Shown: one piece after another, positions 1 to 7,647 of the stretch | Layout of the letters: the number at the start of each line of letters is the position of its first letter | Position numbering within the stretch: the stretch's first letter is position 1 | DNA from: Paracoccaceae bacterium | GTDB lineage: Bacteria; Pseudomonadota; Alphaproteobacteria; Rhodobacterales; Rhodobacteraceae | DNA: 39,137 nt | Direction of reading: 5' to 3' | NCBI GenBank assembly: GCA_029244725.1 | Contig: JAQWQJ010000107.1 | Coordinates: 1-39,137 of the forward strand | Notes under the pieces: model-generated | Databases searched by the model: none | What the model was told of the DNA's origin: nothing | Seen by the model: the letters and a program-made list of their open reading frames with translations, nothing else | Made by a program: the position numbers and the translations under genes

Positions 1-563
1 TCGGTTCCGGGTCAATCTAACAAAGGCCGCAGGGCTGTGATACACCCCCGCTACGGGTGTTCCTGTGAAACGCTAAGACAAAATCTGGGCGGTCGAATTA
101 CAGCTTACCGCTTCAATTGAAATCCGGAGTTAAATGCGACAAGGGTCCAGATGTTCAAGGTGGGTTGGCATAGGGTGTACGGGGTTTCAGCTAGGGTCTT
201 AAGTTAAATACCACTGAAACGCATAATGTGCATTATTTATCCTTATTGCACATTAGATAGGTGAGTTTCAGATGGTCGGCATTCCCCTATATATATGGGT
301 CACCCACCCTCCCGAGAGTTAATCCCCAAACGCACTCTCAGATCAATCATACGCCCCATAGCCCAGCAAATAAAGGCTCAACGCAACGAGAGAGGCTGTT
401 TGTGGGGGTGATATTTCAATATTATTAGCGCTTCTATACGACCGTTTACTAATGACTTCGTTAATTGTATTTTTGGTGCAATAAGCGTAATCTTGAGAGA
501 TAAAAAAGCATCTGGATCGGAGTTTTACGCGTGTTTGAGGCCTTTCGCCCCCTGCCCTCCCCC
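1..563. other. Non-coding leader, no convincing gene
   Basis: No supported gene lies here. A reading frame is open from the window edge to a stop at 118-120, but it has no start and no recognisable family. The stretch holds a nested inverted repeat (listed separately), a GAGAGT/ACTCTC inverted repeat at 314-319/334-339, and an AT-rich part around 410-480. It lies downstream of the toxin gene, which is transcribed toward it. Confidence 0.5.
184..271. repeat. Nested inverted repeats with three GTTTCAG copies
   Basis: TAATGTGCA at 224-232 is matched by the perfect reverse complement TGCACATTA at 247-255, across 14 bases. Outside these arms, CTGAAAC at 214-220 pairs with GTTTCAG at 265-271. A further GTTTCAG lies at 184-190. 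The two pairs of arms are centred 3 bp apart, so this is not one continuous hairpin. Such a cluster could be a recombination subsite for the nearby serine recombinase, an operator, or part of a transfer origin. The sequence does not decide between these. Confidence 0.5.
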
Positions 564-857
564 TCAGCCCAGATGGCGCCCCGGGTCCATATGCCCGTGC
601 AGGATACGAAGGACCAAAATGCCAGAGGGTGTGGAGCGGTAGTACACCGCATGAGATACTACTTCGTAGCGACGCAAGCCTTCTGTCACAGAGCCGTAGT
701 CAGCGCCAAAACTCGGGTTATCAGCGGCCAATTCTATCTTGGAACTAATCCGCTCAAGGTAACGTTCAGCTTGCCTGACACCAAAGTGCTCCAACCCGAA
801 TAGGTATATGTCAATGAGATCGCGTTCAGCCTCGTGGGAAAGCTTAACTCTGGTCAC
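564..857 (-). CDS. RelE/ParE-family toxin
   Basis: A 97-residue protein of the RelE/ParE toxin superfamily. Visible family features are the N-terminal LSHEAERDLIDIY segment, the helical stretch ending QAERYLERI, and the C-terminal strand ILVLRILHGHMD. ParE toxins poison DNA gyrase, while RelE relatives cleave mRNA on the ribosome; the sequence alone does not say which applies. The chosen start is a GTG at 855-857 that overlaps the end of the antitoxin gene, giving translational coupling and the normal family length. A longer in-frame ATG start at 899 would lie inside the antitoxin gene. The order antitoxin then toxin on the same strand fits a type II module that stabilises a plasmid. Confidence 0.82.
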   Translation of the reverse strand: MTRVKLSHEAERDLIDIYLFGLEHFGVRQAERYLERISSKIELAADNPSFGADYGSVTEGLRRYEVVSHAVYYRSTPSGILVLRILHGHMDPGRHLG

Positions 858-1110
858 GCAAAAGACCTTTTTGGCGCGCTTCAAGGCGTGCTTGCTCAAT
901 CACCTCGGACATCGACCGATCACTGATACCGCTGGCTTCCGCACGCTCTACGAGCGCCCTGAGTTCGACCGTTGCGGCGTCCCGCCGTTCTTGATCCCTG
1001 CGCACAAGATCACGGAAGTATTCACTGACATTTCCGAACCGCCCCGTGTTGATCTGGGCCTCGACCCATTCATTCATCTGATCCGGCATCGATATGGTCA
1101 ATCTGGACAT
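844..1110 (-). CDS. ParD-like antitoxin (ribbon-helix-helix)
   Basis: An 88-residue protein starting MSRLTISMPDQMNEW. This is the N-terminal strand and helix of a ribbon-helix-helix DNA-binding domain of the ParD/CopG type. The segment NVSEYFRDLVRRDQ follows and matches ParD antitoxins. The C-terminal half would wrap the toxin. The ATG at 1110 is preferred over one at 1137 because AAGGAG lies about 8 bases upstream. The gene overlaps the toxin start by 14 bases. It is divergent from the recombinase, so antitoxin autorepression at the shared promoter may also affect that gene (inference). Confidence 0.83.
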   Translation of the reverse strand: MSRLTISMPDQMNEWVEAQINTGRFGNVSEYFRDLVRRDQERRDAATVELRALVERAEASGISDRSMSEVIEQARLEARQKGLLRDQS

Positions 1111-1132
1111 AAGAAGCACTCCTTCATAACTG

Positions 1133-1152
1133 TTCATATATCTTCATATATC
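1133..1152. repeat. Tandem 10-bp repeat in the divergent promoter
   Basis: TTCATATATC occurs twice head to tail (1133-1142 and 1143-1152) in the 69-base gap between the antitoxin and recombinase genes. A 10-bp period places both copies on the same face of the helix, as expected for a ribbon-helix-helix operator. Binding by the antitoxin is inferred from position only. Confidence 0.45.
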
Positions 1153-1179
1153 TTCCGGCAATAAACAAGGAGCGACTTG

Positions 1180-2070
1180 ATGGCAGTTGTCGGCTACGCC
1201 CGCGTCTCGACCACAGGGCAAACACTTGAAGGACAGGTCCAGTCTTTGACGGATGCAGGGGCGGATCGTGTTGTGGAGGAGACCGGCTCCGGGGGCAACA
1301 GAGAGCGCCCTGCCCTTCGCAAGTTGCTGAAAGGCATCATGCGCGGAGATGTGTTGCTTGTGGTTCGCATCGATCGTCTCGCACGTTCCGTTGCGCATCT
1401 TCTTGAAGTTATCGAGGAGCTGGACCGCAAAGGGGCTGGTTTCAGGTCTCTCGGGGATCCTGTGGATACCACAACGCCACAGGGAAAGTTCACGCTGCAG
1501 ATTCTGGGGGCCGTGGCCGAGTTGGAACGGGCGTTGATCCGCGAGCGCACCATGGCGGGTTTAGAAACCGCTCGGAAGGCGGGGCGCGTTGGGGGGAATC
1601 CAAAGCTTCGGGCAAGAGACCCCGAGGCACTCAAAGCCGTTGGCAAAGCCCGCGATGATCGCTTCTTCGACGAGCTGAACAACCGCGTTGAAGAATGGCT
1701 GCCCATTGTTCGTCGCATGCGGCCAGTGCATTCGTGGCAAGCTGTCGCCCAAGCGATCAACCGACAGTCCCCTGCCCCGTCGCGTCCCTGGTCATCAGAT
1801 CGCGTGAAACGTGCTGCCCTGCGGTTCAAAAAGGACGGGCTACTGGATAGCGCCGTCATGAACCGCGCGCCGAAAGCACAGCCGTCAGATCGTCTTGCCG
1901 CCATTGTTGCAGGCATGATCAGCGCGGATCCGAAGATGACCCTAAAACGCGTTGGCGAAACTCTAGAACAGATGCGGGAAAAGACACCCTCGGGAAACAC
2001 CACCTGGTCGCTGTCATCGGTCAAGATGATCCGGGACCGGGCGAAAAGGATGGGGTTGGTGAATTGCTGA
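1180..2070 (+). CDS. Serine recombinase (resolvase/invertase family)
   Basis: A 296-residue site-specific recombinase. The N-terminal resolvase domain starts AVVGYARVS, with Ser10 as the expected nucleophile. It continues with the conserved LLVVRIDRLARS and LQILGAVAELERALIRERT segments. After the catalytic domain and E-helix (to about residue 145) comes a roughly 150-residue tail, longer than in Tn3-type resolvases. The tail contains a possible helix-turn-helix (QAVAQAINRQ). The enzyme would cut and rejoin DNA through a phosphoserine link, probably resolving plasmid multimers or moving an element. The start ATG at 1180 has AAGGAG 7 bases upstream; a TTG one codon earlier is not needed. No transposase is adjacent. 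Confidence 0.88.
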   Translation: MAVVGYARVSTTGQTLEGQVQSLTDAGADRVVEETGSGGNRERPALRKLLKGIMRGDVLLVVRIDRLARSVAHLLEVIEELDRKGAGFRSLGDPVDTTTPQGKFTLQILGAVAELERALIRERTMAGLETARKAGRVGGNPKLRARDPEALKAVGKARDDRFFDELNNRVEEWLPIVRRMRPVHSWQAVAQAINRQSPAPSRPWSSDRVKRAALRFKKDGLLDSAVMNRAPKAQPSDRLAAIVAGMISADPKMTLKRVGETLEQMREKTPSGNTTWSLSSVKMIRDRAKRMGLVNC

Positions 2071-2162
2071 AGAAATCAAAATCCTGGCGTTTTCCTACTC
2101 AAAATTTGATGATTAGACGCCGATTGTCGAGGCAACGGTTGCACTCTTTCGGCTACGTGCGA

Positions 2163-3239
2163 TCACTCAGGAAGGTTGAGATAATAGCGCGTTGAGCGCC
2201 CTCCTTCAGGACCCCGAATAATAACGCCCCTCTCTTCAAGCTCGGCGAGATCTCGCGAAGCCGTTGCCGCAGACACTTTGGCTATGCGTGCATAGGGGGC
2301 CGCGCTGATCCCCTCCCCTACGCGTTTTGGCCCTTCTTTGAATAGGCGACGCAACACAGTTTCCGCGCGTTCAGATATATCTTGGTGCATCACAAAGAAG
2401 GCGTTCCGGCGGACTAGGAATCGGGCTTCCTCTTCGGCCGCATCAATGCCGGCAATCAAACGCTGGAGGAACCACAGCACAAAGGCCGTGGCGTCGATAC
2501 GATCTCCATCGGCTTTACGCCCAGCTTGCAGCGCTTCGTAATATCCCTGCTTGTCCGCTTCGATCTGGCGTGACAGGGAGAATGGCAATGCCTCATCCCG
2601 TGCAAAGATGTGCTCCACCAATGCCCGACCGATCCGTCCGTTTCCGTCGCTGAAGGGGTGGACGGATTCAAACCAGAGATGAGCAAGAGCCGCCTTGATC
2701 GGAATAGGGCGTTCATCGCCCTCAAGTGCGGCAAGAAACTCTGCCATCATTGCCGGGACCTGATCCTCTGGAGGGGGTGTATAGAGCACATCCTCTTTCC
2801 CAACAGTGGCCCCTTTCGCAATAATCATCGGAAATGTTCGCCAGCGGCCTTTATCTTCCAGTTCGATCCCATGAAACAATAATTCATGCCAGAAGAAGAG
2901 CCTCTCGGCGTCCAAAGCCCCCTGCCCTTCCCGCGCATCAAGCATCAATTCCGCGATCGCATCGGAACGGCGCTGTGGTTCTGCACTGCGATGCGCCAGT
3001 GATGCAACTACGGAAGCCTGAATTTCCTCTGCCCGAAGCGCTGCCCCCTCTATAGCAAAACTGGACACGGCCTCATTGGTCACAGCCCGAAGGAAAATCT
3101 CTTGTCGCTCCGCCGGGGTCAAACCCGCTTGAAGCCCTTGAATAGCGCCAATTCGCCGAGAAAAGACCGCAAGTGCTTCTTCAGTCGCCGAAGCATCATG
3201 CTCGAATTTGGGCCAGCTAGGGGTCTGCCAAATTTCCAT
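2163..3239 (-). CDS. Fic-family protein, class II, with N-terminal DUF4172-like region
   Basis: A 358-residue Fic protein. The core motif HPFSDGNGRIGR sits at about residues 194-205 and is intact, so the His and phosphate-binding loop needed for AMP transfer are present. SSFAIEG near residues 59-65 matches the class II inhibitory motif (S/T)xxxE(G/N), in which a Glu blocks ATP binding until relieved. The first 40 residues (WQTPSWPKF) resemble DUF4172, and the C-terminus looks like a winged helix (ATASRDLAELEERG). Fic enzymes usually AMPylate a target hydroxyl; the target here is unknown. An ATG at 3278 would add 13 residues without a ribosome site. The shorter start is chosen because it aligns with the domain boundary. 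Confidence 0.88.
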   Translation of the reverse strand: MEIWQTPSWPKFEHDASATEEALAVFSRRIGAIQGLQAGLTPAERQEIFLRAVTNEAVSSFAIEGAALRAEEIQASVVASLAHRSAEPQRRSDAIAELMLDAREGQGALDAERLFFWHELLFHGIELEDKGRWRTFPMIIAKGATVGKEDVLYTPPPEDQVPAMMAEFLAALEGDERPIPIKAALAHLWFESVHPFSDGNGRIGRALVEHIFARDEALPFSLSRQIEADKQGYYEALQAGRKADGDRIDATAFVLWFLQRLIAGIDAAEEEARFLVRRNAFFVMHQDISERAETVLRRLFKEGPKRVGEGISAAPYARIAKVSAATASRDLAELEERGVIIRGPEGGRSTRYYLNLPE

Positions 3240-3292
3240 GAGGTGATTGATCCTTATATTCGCCTCACATATTGGCATTTTTTGAGGTGATT
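3239..3292. repeat. Direct repeat flanking the Fic promoter region
   Basis: TGAGGTGATT occurs at 3239-3248 and again at 3283-3292, 44 bp apart (about four helical turns). The first copy touches the chosen Fic start codon. The spacing suggests paired operator sites, perhaps bound by the protein's own winged helix. That is inference from position. Confidence 0.4.
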
Positions 3293-3311
3293 ACAAACAT
3301 TATTCCCTTCA

Positions 3312-4673
3312 TCACGCCGCCTGCGCACTCAATCGGCCATAGAAGCTCCGCTCCAGGTGTAACTCCCCTGCCCCGGCCTTTTCGACCATGCCGCGCAGAT
3401 ATCCGCCAGCAGACGTAACTTCGCCTGCGCAGTGCTTATCGAACACAAGAACCAGGCACGCAGCCGCCATTTGAGGCCCAAGCCTGTCTTGCGCAACATT
3501 CCAAGCATGCTCCGAAACGCCGATCATCGGTCGAAGTTCTCCGACAATCCGGTGAATATCGCTCCAATCTTTCAGATATCCGCCCACATTATGCGCCCAG
3601 GACGCAAATTCAGGACAAGCTTGCATCACAGTCGGCAAATCAAGCGCAGCACCACGGTTCTTACGGGTTTCAGCAACCCAATCTTCTAAATCCCTATCGA
3701 CTTGCTCCTCCGGTGGCTCATTTGGCACCACACCCGCCGCGTTCTCTTTTTCAGAGGACTTACAGGTTACAGGATTAAGTTGTTTTGTAGTTAGTATATG
3801 AGGTTCAGAATTGACCTCCTTGGGGTTCAATTCGTGTGCATCATTGGAAGCATATTCGATGTTGTTATCATCGTTATCCACAACCTCGATTGCACGAACT
3901 GCTTTGAGGTAATTGGTCTCTACCCGCGCCTGTAGCTCTTTGAACCACTTAAGAAGGCTCATAAGCGTCCGAGAGGCTGTATTGCGCCGTGGAAGCCTCG
4001 AAAGAAGCTCTTCGAACTGGTCTGCCAAATGCGTCCAAGGCCCGCTCAAAACGTCGCTGAGCGCGGCTTCGATCCGTGCGCGGATCATACGTCGGGAAAC
4101 AGTGATTTGGCGCTTCAGGCGCTGACAAAGCTCTCGCTCGGCCTGAATCTCAGCATGTAGGGTCTCAAACTCCTCGATGCGCGCAGACATTGGCGACAGA
4201 TCAAAGCCATAAGCTTCGATAATGCGCCCCTCAGCGTCTCTGCGCCCCCAGCGTTTGCCATTTGGGCTGTCCTTGAAGGAGATAACGCCGATTTCAGCCA
4301 AACGCCGTGCGTGGCGCTTGAGCGCAGAGAGCGAGAAGCCCGTCTGCTCCATCAGAAACGCATTCGACGCCCAAACGATCGGGCGCTGCCCTTCGTCCCA
4401 GTCCTGGGCCTGCGTGAAGGCTCCAAGCGTGTCCAAGAGCAGAAGATCACCGGATTTCAGGCCGATATGTGCCCCTACCCTTTTTACGGCCACAAAGGCT
4501 ATCGATTTGGGAACAGCTACCCGTTCACCGGCTTGGGCATGTAGCTCTGCCACCGCCAAGCCTGCTGTTGTTTTGCGCCAGCCGTGTAATTGATTGCCGT
4601 TCGACATACCTCTCCCGTTCCGAGACATGCCATTCTCAGTCGCTCCATGCGGAGTATCGTCAAAATTTGCCAT
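3312..4673 (-). CDS. repC: Plasmid replication initiator RepC
   Basis: A 453-residue initiator of the repABC plasmid family. The N-terminal half carries hallmark RepC stretches, including IVWASNAFL, LSLSALKRHARRLAE (helix-turn-helix), ISFKDSPNGKRWGRRD and EAYGFDLSPM. The middle (codons around 3760-3900) is AT-rich and poorly conserved, where the origin of such plasmids normally lies. The C-terminal domain ends with AGGYLRGMVEKA. It is third in the operon after repA and repB, behind a 208-base gap that encodes an antisense RNA. The start is uncertain. The ATG at 4673 has no clear ribosome site, whereas an ATG at 4607 is preceded by GGGAGAGGT and lies just before HGWRK. RepC binds the origin and sets copy number. 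Confidence 0.95.
   Translation of the reverse strand: MANFDDTPHGATENGMSRNGRGMSNGNQLHGWRKTTAGLAVAELHAQAGERVAVPKSIAFVAVKRVGAHIGLKSGDLLLLDTLGAFTQAQDWDEGQRPIVWASNAFLMEQTGFSLSALKRHARRLAEIGVISFKDSPNGKRWGRRDAEGRIIEAYGFDLSPMSARIEEFETLHAEIQAERELCQRLKRQITVSRRMIRARIEAALSDVLSGPWTHLADQFEELLSRLPRRNTASRTLMSLLKWFKELQARVETNYLKAVRAIEVVDNDDNNIEYASNDAHELNPKEVNSEPHILTTKQLNPVTCKSSEKENAAGVVPNEPPEEQVDRDLEDWVAETRKNRGAALDLPTVMQACPEFASWAHNVGGYLKDWSDIHRIVGELRPMIGVSEHAWNVAQDRLGPQMAAACLVLVFDKHCAGEVTSAGGYLRGMVEKAGAGELHLERSFYGRLSAQAA
3760..3900. other. Probable replication origin inside repC
   Basis: In repABC plasmids the origin is known to lie within repC. Here the most AT-rich part of repC contains a perfect DnaA box, TTATCCACA at 3876-3884. 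The box is on the plus strand, next to runs such as TTGTTATCATCG. The extent given is approximate and is defined by base composition and the DnaA box, not by mapped ends. Confidence 0.55.
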
Positions 4674-4721
4674 AACTTGTCAGCAGACAAAGAAAACCTG
4701 TTCGCCCAAAGACGTTTTTTC

Positions 4722-4750
4722 TTGTGTGGTGATTCGGGGACTGCTAGATT
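4722..4750 (+). promoter_or_regulatory. Promoter of the repABC counter-transcribed RNA
   Basis: A -35-like TTGTGT at 4722-4727 and a -10-like TAGATT at 4745-4750 are separated by exactly 17 bases. They read against repC and would start RNA near 4757. The position between repB and repC matches the antisense-RNA promoter of other repABC plasmids. Confidence 0.5.
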
Positions 4751-4756
4751 CTAAGT

Positions 4757-4820
4757 GCTTACTCAAAGAATTGCGCTTTGCGCTGCAGCCCTCAAAACTC
4801 CGGTTTTGGGGGTTTCCTTT
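4757..4820 (+). ncRNA. Antisense RNA (ctRNA/incA-type) controlling repC
   Basis: A small RNA of about 60 nt is predicted on the strand opposite the rep operon, inside the repB-repC gap. It starts just after a promoter at 4722-4750 and ends in a strong hairpin at 4789-4812 followed by a T-rich tract. In the repABC family such an RNA pairs with the repC leader, reduces RepC synthesis and acts as an incompatibility factor. Size, orientation and position all fit. The exact ends are inferred. Confidence 0.65.
4789..4820 (+). terminator. Rho-independent terminator of the antisense RNA
   Basis: The stem arms are 4789-4798 and 4803-4812 (core CAAAAC/GTTTTG, extended by CCC/GGG with one T-G pair) around a 4-base loop TCCG. 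TTTCCTTTT follows directly on the plus strand. On the minus strand no T-run follows, so the orientation fits the antisense RNA rather than repB. Confidence 0.7.
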
Positions 4821-4860
4821 TGTGCCGCTCTCCTTTCTGCTCGTTGCCTCTGTTTGTGTG

Positions 4861-4876
4861 GTTAACAACTGTTAAC
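4861..4876. other. parS-like palindrome (variant), between repB and repC
   Basis: GTTAACAACTGTTAAC differs by one base from the repABC centromere consensus GTTNNCNGCNGNNAAC. It lies 5 bases beyond the repB stop codon. Its reverse complement is exactly the site at 7180-7195. Confidence 0.7.
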
Positions 4877-4881
4877 TACGG

Positions 4882-5853
4882 CTAACCTTCGCGGCTTTCT
4901 GTTTGAAACCGTTCGAAGGATTCTTGAATAAGTTGGTCCAAATTGCGATCCAGCCAATCTGCAAAATTTGCACTCTTACCAGATCTTTTGATCATTAAAG
5001 AAACTCCAGACTTCCCACTCTTAACTTTAACGCCATCGATCGGCGAACGCTCATCAGCGGTTCTTTCCTGTGGGCCTCTTTTCCCTATCTCCTTGAGAAC
5101 TGCATCCAAGCGTTCATCTGAGTCCATGCCACTGATGGTGCCCAATTGGCTCAATACGGTGCTTTCGTTCAGTTGATCCTTTTCAAAAGCTGAAGCCAAG
5201 CTCGTCCACTTTGGTCGACCCGCTGACGGTGCCGCTCCTATCGCTTCACCAACTTTTGCAGGCACTAAACGACTAATCCGCTCCAACTGCGAAAGCGTGT
5301 TCTTGCTGATTGCCAACGCTTGGCAGACCTCCGCACGAGAGTATCCTTGATCGATAATTGCTTGAGCAAATCTAACCCGTTCATAGTAACTCAACTCCGC
5401 GCGGCTTGCGTTCTCGAGGCCCTTTGCCATCAGTGCATCACTATCATCGAGTGTTCGGATCAAAGCTCGGACAGGAATGCCAAGATGACGACAAGCCAGT
5501 ATACGGCGCTGTCCGTATATAACCTCAAAATATCCGTCCCGTTCATTTGACGGCCTTAATAAAACCGGAACTTGTTGCCCAGACTCCTGAATGCTGACCG
5601 CCAGCTCTTGAATTGATTCAAGCGGCGTATCGCTGTTAACAGCTGTTAACTCGATATCCAGGCGATCTTTTGGCCCCCAAGCCAAGACTAAACTTGTGTC
5701 AATTTCCTGAATTCCACCAAGGCCCGCCCGAACTGATCCAATGGTGCCCTTTGGTAACGAACGATGTGCCCGGTCGGCACCAACATCCTTAGCACCTTCG
5801 GCTGCAGCCGTTATAGCGGCCATGATTCCGGTTTTATTTTTTCCCATCGCCAT
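4882..5853 (-). CDS. repB: Plasmid partition protein RepB (ParB family)
   Basis: A 323-residue ParB-type centromere-binding protein. After a basic N-terminus it has the ParB/sulfiredoxin-like domain, with SIQESGQQVPVLLRP and VIYGQRRILACRHLG, the arginine patch that contacts CTP in this family. A helix-turn-helix follows (SRAEVCQALAISKNTLSQLERI), then a C-terminal dimerisation region ending LDRNLDQLIQESFERF. RepB binds the parS palindromes, one of which lies inside this gene, and recruits RepA to segregate plasmid copies. The ATG at 5853 is chosen because it lies 2 bases after the repA stop with GGGGG upstream. A start at 5868 would overlap repA. Confidence 0.93.
   Translation of the reverse strand: MAMGKNKTGIMAAITAAAEGAKDVGADRAHRSLPKGTIGSVRAGLGGIQEIDTSLVLAWGPKDRLDIELTAVNSDTPLESIQELAVSIQESGQQVPVLLRPSNERDGYFEVIYGQRRILACRHLGIPVRALIRTLDDSDALMAKGLENASRAELSYYERVRFAQAIIDQGYSRAEVCQALAISKNTLSQLERISRLVPAKVGEAIGAAPSAGRPKWTSLASAFEKDQLNESTVLSQLGTISGMDSDERLDAVLKEIGKRGPQERTADERSPIDGVKVKSGKSGVSLMIKRSGKSANFADWLDRNLDQLIQESFERFQTESREG
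5635..5650. other. parS palindrome inside repB
   Basis: GTTAACAGCTGTTAAC is a perfect 16-bp palindrome and matches the repABC partition-site consensus GTTNNCNGCNGNNAAC at every fixed base. It sits in the 5' third of repB. RepB would nucleate here. Confidence 0.85.
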
Positions 5854-5855
5854 GT

Positions 5856-7058
5856 TTAACGCCCCCAAGCCTGCTGAATCATTCCTGCTACCTCTGAACC
5901 AACAGCATCCATACTACCTTTTGCTCTATCATACGTTGATCTGGTCATTTCTGATCGCGCGACCTCGTAGATCGACATTTTCAGCATTGAGGCATCAGCT
6001 ATCGCGGTAGACCGAAGACTGGTCGCTGACACAACGCGGTCTTGGAAAAGAGCACGCATTAAACTTACAATTTGCTGGCTGGGTATGTCGCTCGGGTCAT
6101 CTCGGGTTATTAGAAACGAGAAAAAGTCGTGATCCAACTGCACCCCAGTATCTTCAATGACTCCAAGGTATGCAGACGTCATTTCGACGAACTGCTGCGT
6201 TGAAGCGAGGTCGAGCATGCTCGGTGTCATCGGAACAATGACTGAAGTCGCCGCGTAAAGCCCGGTCAAAGTCAAGAATCCAAGGGCAGGGGGGCTATCT
6301 ATTACAACAACGTCATAGTCACTCTCTACTGACTGAATCGCATGATTCAGCTTGTTGAAAAAAGCGACTCCACGTCCAGCATTAACAGCTGTTTCGGTTT
6401 CAAACTCACTCAATACCAAACGGGCAGGGGCGAGGTGTAGACCTGGGAAATAAGATTCAACGATAGTCTCTGACATCGGAACTGGCTCGTCATAGCGAAG
6501 TGCGTCATAGATAGACGCGCCCTCAAACTCCAATTCAGTTTGGATGCCACAAAAGCCGGTCAGACTCCCTTGGGGATCTAGATCAATGGCAAGAACACGA
6601 TAGCCACTCAGTGCAAGATAGTGGCACAGGTGAATAGCTGAAGTTGATTTTGCAGATCCTCCTTTGAAGTTCATCAGTTGGATGACTTGAAGCTTGTCGC
6701 CTTCTCTGCGTCCAGGAAGATACTTTCCGGGAGTGCGTGAGCTACTTTCCAGAAGATGCCTGATGTGCAGAATCTCTCCGCCAGAATAAAATCTGCGGCC
6801 ATTTCTGTTTACCTCAGGCTCTGGTAAAGTCTCCTCACTGTGGCACTTGCGTAGAAATTGGCCCGTGACTCCCAATAACTCAGCAGTCTCAGTAGCGCTG
6901 AATAGTCTCAAATCTTTGCGCTGATCAGGAGCATAAGCTTGCTGAAGATGAGTCGTCAAAGCGGTGTGTAGACGAGCCGCCATCTGGCTTGTAAGCTCCG
7001 ATTGAGTGGCCGCATTTATGGGTGCCGTTTGGATCATAGTTGCTATTTCTCTGCTCAT
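5856..7058 (-). CDS. repA: Plasmid partition ATPase RepA (ParA family)
   Basis: A 400-residue ParA-type Walker ATPase. The deviant Walker A motif KGGSAKST is at residues 132-139. The switch region follows (AIDLDPQGSLT), then VVVIDSPPAL as Walker B. The N-terminal 110 residues hold a MerR/helix-turn-helix-like DNA-binding part (SATETAELLGVTGQFLRK), which in this family binds the operon promoter for autorepression. RepA bound to ATP moves RepB-parS complexes apart. It is the first gene of the repABC operon, and repB follows 2 bases after the stop. No strong ribosome site is seen before the ATG at 7058. An ATG 21 bases downstream is an alternative. Confidence 0.94.
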   Translation of the reverse strand: MSREIATMIQTAPINAATQSELTSQMAARLHTALTTHLQQAYAPDQRKDLRLFSATETAELLGVTGQFLRKCHSEETLPEPEVNRNGRRFYSGGEILHIRHLLESSSRTPGKYLPGRREGDKLQVIQLMNFKGGSAKSTSAIHLCHYLALSGYRVLAIDLDPQGSLTGFCGIQTELEFEGASIYDALRYDEPVPMSETIVESYFPGLHLAPARLVLSEFETETAVNAGRGVAFFNKLNHAIQSVESDYDVVVIDSPPALGFLTLTGLYAATSVIVPMTPSMLDLASTQQFVEMTSAYLGVIEDTGVQLDHDFFSFLITRDDPSDIPSQQIVSLMRALFQDRVVSATSLRSTAIADASMLKMSIYEVARSEMTRSTYDRAKGSMDAVGSEVAGMIQQAWGR

Positions 7059-7174
7059 TAGCGCTTAATTGCGCAACTTCCACCAATGGCAGTGATTCAC
7101 CGGTCTAAGTCAAGAGAATTTTCTACAAGTTGTGCATCAAACATTTGATCACACTATAGAAAGGGTCACGCATT

Positions 7175-7200
7175 CTTTAGTTAACAGTTGTTAACTAAAG
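7175..7200. other. parS-like palindrome upstream of repA
   Basis: GTTAACAGTTGTTAAC at 7180-7195 is one base off the repABC centromere consensus. It is embedded in a longer palindrome in which CTTTAG on the left mirrors CTAAAG on the right. It lies 120 bases upstream of repA, where RepA/RepB binding could also repress the operon. Confidence 0.7.
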
Positions 7201-7305
7201 CGTGTACAACACAATCTCTTTGATTTTCGATCGCTTTCCTGCCGAATAATCTAGCAACACGGACCAAGTGCCAAACATCCAAATTGGCTTGCGCTTAATC
7301 CAGTC

Positions 7306-7647
7306 TCAAAACTCAAAAGAAACAACAGGGTAGGAAGGCACCGCCTTAAACACTACTCGCCCGGTTAGATCATCAAAAACTTCAACCTGACCAATTACAA
7401 TCGAGACATCCCGAGATGGCGCTTTGATCTTTGCCGTCAGAGGTCGGGTGCCAGCCACTACTGGCACATCGAATTTCAGCAAAACATCATCGGTTGAGAT
7501 GGGAACAGCAAGCAGGTTCATTTCGACCTCGCCGCTGTCAAACATGATGAGTTCACCAATTTCTTGCTGCAACGACATGGCTGCGTTTTGCAGGAAAACG
7601 GCGCCCGCGACTACGCCGCTACCGGCGCAATTTGAGTTATCTAGCAT
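7306..7647 (-). CDS. Small protein of unknown function
   Basis: A 113-residue reading frame that I do not recognise. It lacks a signal peptide or membrane segment. The second half looks like beta strands (LLKFDVPVVAGT, VSIVIGQVEVFD, GRVVFKAVPSYP). The ATG at 7647 follows GGGGAAAG. A TTG four codons earlier and an internal ATG at 7578 are alternatives. It reads in the same direction as repABC, and its stop is about 250 bases upstream of repA. It is divergent from the membrane protein gene that follows. The reading frame is plausible but unsupported by homology. Confidence 0.5.
   Translation of the reverse strand: MLDNSNCAGSGVVAGAVFLQNAAMSLQQEIGELIMFDSGEVEMNLLAVPISTDDVLLKFDVPVVAGTRPLTAKIKAPSRDVSIVIGQVEVFDDLTGRVVFKAVPSYPVVSFEF

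Noticed and set aside
1-120. Possible C-terminal end of a gene entering from the left
   Set aside because: Only 39 codons are open, with no recognisable motif. Chance cannot be excluded.
1194-2024. Long open frame on the minus strand opposite the recombinase gene
   Set aside because: It is antisense to a well-supported recombinase, has Ser/Arg-rich shadow composition and no family features.
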